DNA from: JASEFH01 sp034679905
Lineage (GTDB): Archaea; Halobacteriota; Methanomicrobia; Methanomicrobiales; JACTUA01
NCBI GenBank assembly: GCA_034679905.1
Contig: JAXDAH010000115.1
Span: 1-26,247, forward strand
DNA length: 26,247 bases
Reading direction: 5' to 3'
This document shows, in pieces, positions 22,598 through 26,247 of this stretch (position 1 is the stretch's first letter; each line of letters begins with the position of its first letter). Below the pieces are notes generated by a model that was not told the origin of the DNA, made no database searches, and saw only the letters and a list, made by a program, of their open reading frames with translations. A program made the translations under genes and the position numbers.

Positions 22598-22940
22598 GGG
22601 TACCAACCTGCATACCGCCCGAAGAACTCGGGGAGGCAATGACCTTTGTATGCGGATGCGGATAGCGTGTATAAGTATTTAAAAAATATTCCCCTTTTTG
22701 GAAAGCAGATACCTTCTGTCCAGATAGAGATGAACAGGCTGCTGATCGCAGGTATTCCATTGCCTGTGCCGCATGGCGCGTTATGGCACCTCTCAGGTGT
22801 ATAGGCACAGCGCAAAGGAGGGGTACTACCTTCTTCTGGCGGAGAAGGTCGCTACAGGGGGATCCCGTATCCGAATCAGGCTCAGGAAAATCTGATGAAG
22901 GGGTGAATTGCCCATTCACCGGTCTCTTCTCGCTGACGCA
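22598..22940. other. AT-rich promoter region with no supported gene
   Basis: This 343-base stretch lies between two minus-strand secreted-protein genes. It includes an AT-rich core (about 22670-22695) that serves as the likely promoter for the DUF11-like gene. A 112-codon ORF on the minus strand (22581-22919) has no recognisable domain and is not called. Confidence 0.45.
22669..22676 (-). promoter_or_regulatory. TATA-like element for the DUF11-like gene
   Basis: ACTTATAC on the minus strand lies in an AT-rich patch about 75 bases before the ATG at 22597. It predicts a leader of about 50 bases. The promoter looks intact even though the coding frame is broken. Confidence 0.4.
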
Positions 22941-23654
22941 CTAATATGATGCACCCGCGCCCATCTGCTGCGGGGTCTCTTCAGTAGTCATGTTCGTCGT
23001 CGCATTCGTCACATTGGTTCCCGGCGTGGTCACGTTCACAGTCGGGGTCACGTTCCCGGTCACGTTACCGGGCGATATGCCCTGGCATACCTGCGTCAGA
23101 TTCTTGAGTGTGAAGTTCTCCGCGGTGACATTGAACGGAACCTCGAGGATCGTGCCGTTGACCATCACGGGCGTGTCGGTGGGCGGCCACTCAAAGGCGC
23201 CCGGCTGTCCGAGATCCAGGTGCAGCTCGGCGATCAGCGTATCCGTGGCAGTCACGGAATCGATGAGGACCGTGACATTCTGGTTCGTGCCGGACTGGAC
23301 GGGTGCGAATCCGACGAGTCCACCGGGCTCTCCGAGAAGACTGTTGTGAATCGCCAGCCATCCGCTGGTGTTGATGGAGACACTGTCGACCATGACAGTT
23401 GCGAAGGTGGCGTTGCCCGTGATCGTCTGATCGGTCACGTTAATAGCCGGCGTCACGTTTGCTCCCGGGGTCACGTTCCCCCCCGGCGTTACATTCACTC
23501 CCGGTGTTACGTTCACTTCCGGTGTAACATTCACTCCCGGTGTAACATTCACGCCAGTTACGTTCGTCACGTTCTCCGCTCCGTTCTGGGCGTATACGAT
23601 ACCCACGACGGAGACGAGAAGCGCCGCGACGATGATTATTTTCAGAATTTTCAT
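22941..23654 (-). CDS. Secreted DUF7282-domain protein with NVTP hexapeptide repeats
   Basis: The 237-residue protein has a clear signal peptide (MKILKIIIVA, hydrophobic to about 21, cleaved near YAQ). Residues 34-75 are seven units of a six-residue repeat of the form G-V-N-V-T-P. The DUF7282-type domain (about 70-180) shows DQTITGNATFATVMVDSV (75-92), SGWLAIHNSLLGEPGGLVG (97-115), ATDTLIAELHLDLGQPGAFEWP (from 136) and VPFNVTAENFTL (172-183), closely following the paralogue at 14450-15115. A second Asn/Thr-rich segment ends the protein (197-224). It is likely an exported, wall-exposed protein with many potential N-glycosylation sites. The ribosome site AAGGAGG lies 6 bases before the ATG at 23654 and fixes the start. 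There is no membrane anchor. Confidence 0.87.
   Translation of the reverse strand: MKILKIIIVAALLVSVVGIVYAQNGAENVTNVTGVNVTPGVNVTPEVNVTPGVNVTPGGNVTPGANVTPAINVTDQTITGNATFATVMVDSVSINTSGWLAIHNSLLGEPGGLVGFAPVQSGTNQNVTVLIDSVTATDTLIAELHLDLGQPGAFEWPPTDTPVMVNGTILEVPFNVTAENFTLKNLTQVCQGISPGNVTGNVTPTVNVTTPGTNVTNATTNMTTEETPQQMGAGASY
23430..23555 (-). repeat. Seven 18-base tandem repeats encoding N-V-T-P units
   Basis: The 126 bases coding for residues 34-75 of the DUF7282 protein are seven units of 18 bases, varying mainly at the first two codons (G/E/A then V/G/A/I). Similarity at the DNA level, with runs such as ACATTCACTCCCGGTGTA, suggests recent expansion by slippage or unequal exchange. Repeat number probably varies between strains. 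Confidence 0.75.
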
Positions 23655-24530
23655 GCATTTCCTCCTTATACAGAAGTTTCTTTGATCTCAACCACGTTCT
23701 AGCCCTGCTGCGAGGGTTGATATGAACGGCTCAATCCCCTCGATCCGGGAGTGCTGCATGCCCACTCTCGGCAGTGCAATCCACGCGGGGATCCAACCCC
23801 CCTCGCGGGGGATCGGTCTACTTGCCCGCACTCCTTTATAGCATTTTGGGTGCCGCGATGCGGCATTGCCATGTCCTTGGGATGCCGGAAGGGCTCTGCG
23901 GTGTTTCTCGACGTATTTTGCCGCCATGCTGGCTGCTAGAGAATAACCGGATACTGTTGTGGGGAGGGGAGATCTCCCCCCTTGTTAGCCCTTTTAGGAT
24001 AAGCTCCCTCCAGAGGTGGACTGCATCCCGCCTCGCCTGCGATTGCAACAGACGAGAAGAATCCCAAGAGTATCAGAGGAAGTGCAACAGCAGCGGGGTC
24101 GGGCGAGCGGGGGAATTCGCACGAATGGGAGGGACGGTAGGGGGGAGCCCCGTGCGGAATCCCTCTACAGCTGTTGGACAGGAGTCCATGCAGAGGCTCG
24201 TGTCCGCACCGATAGCGGAGAAGCGGTTGTATCAGGCCTGGCGGTTCCCACAATCCGGTACCGGCGCTCCGGTGACAGGTGTTCGGGGAGGAATCGGCGG
24301 GCACCGGCGGAATAAACTCCGTTGATTTGAACTCCCGCTGCCTATATACCAGGTCCTATCGCATCAAGGGGGAAAGGGGTTCAGAGGGGGGAGGGGGTGC
24401 GCCCCCTCCTCCGCCCCGCTGGTACAATAACAGAGATACCTCGAAGTTGATCCGCGATGTATTTCCCATATCCCCGATGAACGTCCTCCCGCGGTACAGA
24501 AGAGGGTGCAGGGCGGTGATGCCAGCTCGC
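23655..24530. other. Longest gene-free stretch of the window, with two GC hairpins
   Basis: This 876-base region separates the upstream end of the DUF7282 gene from the 3' end of the ABC-2 operon, so it should hold the DUF7282 promoter and the operon terminator. It carries CCCCC/GGGGG around TCGC at 23798-23811 and a perfect 8-base GC hairpin at 24390-24409, plus a CTATATACC segment near 24341. A 183-codon plus-strand ORF (23774-24325) lacks any domain or signal and is not called. A structured RNA is possible but cannot be shown. Confidence 0.5.
24390..24409 (-). terminator. GC-rich hairpin downstream of the ABC-2 operon
   Basis: GGAGGGGG and CCCCCTCC are perfect 8-base arms around TGCG. The hairpin lies about 120 bases past the permease stop in the direction of transcription and is followed there by pyrimidine-rich sequence rather than a pure T-run. 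It may terminate the operon or stabilise the mRNA end. Confidence 0.4.
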
Positions 24531-25280
24531 CTAGAGCCGGATCTTGCGGAACAGGTAGGCCCCGATCACCGTCGTCGCCAGGGCAAAGCTGCCCAGAACC
24601 GCCAGGCTGATGAGCGGATTCACCTGCGATGTGCCCGTCAGCCCGTAGCGGATCCCCTCCACCCCGTAGGTGAGTGGATCCAGGAGCGTGATCGGCGCCG
24701 CCCACGACGGCAGGCTGCTGATGGGAAAGAGTGCCCCCGACAGCCCGAAGATGGGGAAGACCACGAAGTTCATGATCAGCTGGAACCCATGCATATCCTC
24801 CATGCGGGATGCGATGGCGATGCCGAACGCGGTAAACGAGATCCCGATCAGCACCATGAACAGAAACGCGATCAGGAATCCGGGCAGGCTGGAGATTCGG
24901 AGCCCGACAAAGAGCGACAGCACCAGGATGATCACCCCCTGGATGAAGGCGGTGGTCGCCCCGCCAACCGTCTGCCCGAGCATGATCTCCAGCCGGGTTA
25001 CCGGCGCGACCAGGGTCTCTTTCAAAAACCCGAACTGCTTGTCCCAGATGATCTGGATCCCGGCAAAGACCGAGGTGAAGAGCACGCTCATCGCGACGAT
25101 CCCCGGGATCAGGAACTGGATGTAGTTCGCCCCGTACTCCTGGATCTGGACGACGGAGTTCAGACCGAAGCCCAGGAAGAGCAGGAAGAAGAGCGGCATG
25201 CTGACGCTCCCGACGATCCGGCTCTTCGAGCGGAGGAACCGCTTGAGGCTCCGCAGCCAGATGGTGTATACGATATCCAT
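24531..25280 (-). CDS. ABC-2 type transporter permease
   Basis: The 249-residue protein is the membrane half of an ABC-2 exporter of the NodJ/DrrB type, with six membrane helices (about 24-44, 56-76, 108-128, 134-156, 170-190 and 225-245). The N-terminal amphipathic segment LRSLKRFLRSKSRI (9-22) normally couples to the ATPase. The family signature lies at about 171-211, with FGLSGALFPISSLP and DPLTYGVEGIR. The start codon overlaps the stop of the ATPase gene by one base (TGATG), so the two are translationally coupled. Related exporters pump drugs, polysaccharides or lipids, and the substrate here is unknown. Confidence 0.92.
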   Translation of the reverse strand: MDIVYTIWLRSLKRFLRSKSRIVGSVSMPLFFLLFLGFGLNSVVQIQEYGANYIQFLIPGIVAMSVLFTSVFAGIQIIWDKQFGFLKETLVAPVTRLEIMLGQTVGGATTAFIQGVIILVLSLFVGLRISSLPGFLIAFLFMVLIGISFTAFGIAIASRMEDMHGFQLIMNFVVFPIFGLSGALFPISSLPSWAAPITLLDPLTYGVEGIRYGLTGTSQVNPLISLAVLGSFALATTVIGAYLFRKIRL

Positions 25281-26247
25281 CAGGATCGCCTCTGCCGCCG
25301 CTGGAAAGCCCGTATCATCTCTTTTGCATCCCTCTCCTGCTCGCGGATGGTCTTGCCGGTGAAGTGGAGGAAGACGTCCTCGAGAGTGGGTTTGTGGATC
25401 GCAATCGACTCGATCGGCACGTTCTCCCGGTTGATCAGGGTAACAATGGCGCTGAGGTGCTCCTCCGCGTTCTGGAGACCGACAGACACGGTGCCGTCGT
25501 GCTGCTCCATGCGGGTGATCCAGGGTGCGTGCAGGATCCCGGCAACCCCCTCCGGACAGGGGGTGCGGATGGTCACCACATCCCCGCCGATGCGGTTTTT
25601 CAGGCTTTCCGGCGTCCCGAGGGCGATGATCCGCCCGTGATCGATGATCGCCACGCGGTTACAGAGGCGGTCCGCCTCCTCCATGTAGTGCGTAGTGAGG
25701 ATGATGGTGATCCCCTTCTCCCGGCTGAGCCGGGCGATGTACTCCCAGAGGAGGTTCCGCGTCTGTGGATCCAGCCCGAGCGTCGGCTCGTCCAGGAAGA
25801 GCACGCGGGGGTGGTGCAGCAGGCCCCGGGCGATCTCCAGGCGGCGCCGCATTCCGCCGGAGAAGGTCTTGACGAGGTCGTCCTTCCTCTCTTCAAGGCC
25901 CACCAGCTCCAGGAGTTCGGCGATCCGCTGGCGGCGGATCTCGCCCGGGATGCGGTAGAGCCGCCCGTGGAAATCCATGTTCTCGTAGGCGGTGAGCTCC
26001 TCGTCCAGGCTCGGATCCTGGAAGACGATCCCGATGGACCGCCGTACGCCATCCTCATCGTGTTGGATATTCAGGCCGTTCACGGTGGCCGTACCCGATG
26101 TGGGCTTGAGCATGGTGGCGAGCATGGAGATCGTGGTGGTCTTGCCGGCTCCGTTCGGGCCGAGCAGCCCGAAGATCTCCCCCTGCTCGATCTCGAAGGA
26201 GATGCTGTCCACCGCGGTCAGGCTGTCGTAGCGTTTGGTCAGATTGT
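25280..26247 (-). CDS. ABC-2 type transporter ATP-binding protein (DrrA/CcmA-like), N-terminus cut by window edge
   Basis: The reading frame is open to the right edge of the window, with NLTKRYDSLTAV preceding the internal GTG at 26212. This is the usual start region of an ABC ATPase, so the real start lies beyond 26247. Counted from that GTG, the protein has Walker A GPNGAGKTT (18-26), Q-loop FQDPSLDEELT (64-74), signature FSGGMRRRLEIARGL (117-131), Walker B VLFLDEPTLGLD (137-148) and the switch His in TTHYMEEAD (173-181). The C-terminal part (about 210-290) matches the DUF4162-type extension found in ABC-2 drug and polysaccharide exporters. It powers the permease encoded immediately downstream, forming a homodimeric or 2+2 exporter. 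The family role is known but the cargo is not. Confidence 0.95.
   Translation of the reverse strand, partial: NLTKRYDSLTAVDSISFEIEQGEIFGLLGPNGAGKTTTISMLATMLKPTSGTATVNGLNIQHDEDGVRRSIGIVFQDPSLDEELTAYENMDFHGRLYRIPGEIRRQRIAELLELVGLEERKDDLVKTFSGGMRRRLEIARGLLHHPRVLFLDEPTLGLDPQTRNLLWEYIARLSREKGITIILTTHYMEEADRLCNRVAIIDHGRIIALGTPESLKNRIGGDVVTIRTPCPEGVAGILHAPWITRMEQHDGTVSVGLQNAEEHLSAIVTLINRENVPIESIAIHKPTLEDVFLHFTGKTIREQERDAKEMIRAFQRRQRRS

Noticed and set aside
23430..23555. Possible CRISPR array
   Set aside because: The repeats are contiguous 18-base units in frame within a coding sequence, without spacers, so they are protein-coding tandem repeats.
23774..24325. 183-codon plus-strand ORF in the longest spacer
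   Set aside because: Its composition is like random GC-rich DNA, with no domain, and it spans a GC hairpin region. A real gene cannot be excluded but is not supported.
2021..24530. tRNA genes in the long spacers
   Set aside because: I looked for the T-loop pattern (GTTCGAAT-like) with matching acceptor arms in each spacer and found none.
24279..25640. 453-codon plus-strand ORF
   Set aside because: It is antisense to the ABC-2 permease and ATPase genes and is full of Asp/Arg/Gln repeats typical of shadow frames.

Overview
The window looks like chromosomal DNA from a GC-rich methanogenic archaeon, most likely order Methanomicrobiales and perhaps Methanoculleus-like. This is inferred from gene content, not from a search: a coenzyme F390 synthetase-type adenylating enzyme, DUF998, DUF5518, DUF1579 and DUF7282 proteins, long cytoplasmic PAS-repeat histidine kinases, and TATA boxes placed for leaderless or short-leader transcripts. 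No rRNA, tRNA, CRISPR array, transposase, phage gene or replication origin was found.

Layout. 1-1079 (minus) is a secreted beta-propeller protein of the glycosidase superfamily that runs off the left edge. 1517-2020 (plus) is a GNAT acetyltransferase and 2707-3342 (plus) a DUF998 membrane protein. 3365-9799 (minus) holds two tandem, paralogous soluble histidine kinases with four and eight PAS domains. 10176-11936 (plus) pairs a small HEAT-repeat protein with an OFA-type MFS transporter. 12122-14109 (minus) has an M20 peptidase and a DUF1579 protein. 14450-15115 (minus) is a secreted DUF7282 protein with an Asp/His tail. 15406-15835 (plus) is a flavin split-barrel gene broken by one frameshift. 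16538-17062 (minus) is a blue-copper lipoprotein, 17357-17734 (plus) a DUF5518 membrane protein and 17774-18616 (minus) a lipase-like hydrolase. 19253-21783 (plus) carries a split-barrel flavoprotein, the F390 synthetase-like enzyme and an AAG-type DNA glycosylase. 22347-22597 (minus) is a small secreted DUF11-like ORF with a probable frameshift in its signal peptide. 22941-23654 (minus) is a second DUF7282 protein with an NVTP repeat. 24531-26247 (minus) is an ABC-2 exporter pair whose ATPase runs off the right edge.

How the genes may work together. Most units are single genes or pairs. The clearest functional groups are the kinase pair (sensing, with no response regulator in view), the HEAT/MFS pair, the ABC-2 exporter, and the 19.2-21.8 kb group (flavoprotein, F390 synthetase-like enzyme, DNA glycosylase), which may be a redox or damage-response cluster. 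Extracellular proteins are prominent: a propeller, two DUF7282 proteins, a cupredoxin and a DUF11-like protein.

Intergenic DNA is unusually long, with many stretches of 300-900 bp. It contains several strong inverted repeats and a recurring GAATAGG heptamer. I see no convincing wholly new system. The best leads are the DUF7282 paralogue pair, the F390/flavoprotein pair, the perfect inverted repeat beside the HEAT/MFS promoter, and the hairpin-rich spacers. Two homopolymer-linked frameshifts need read-level checking before they are called biology.
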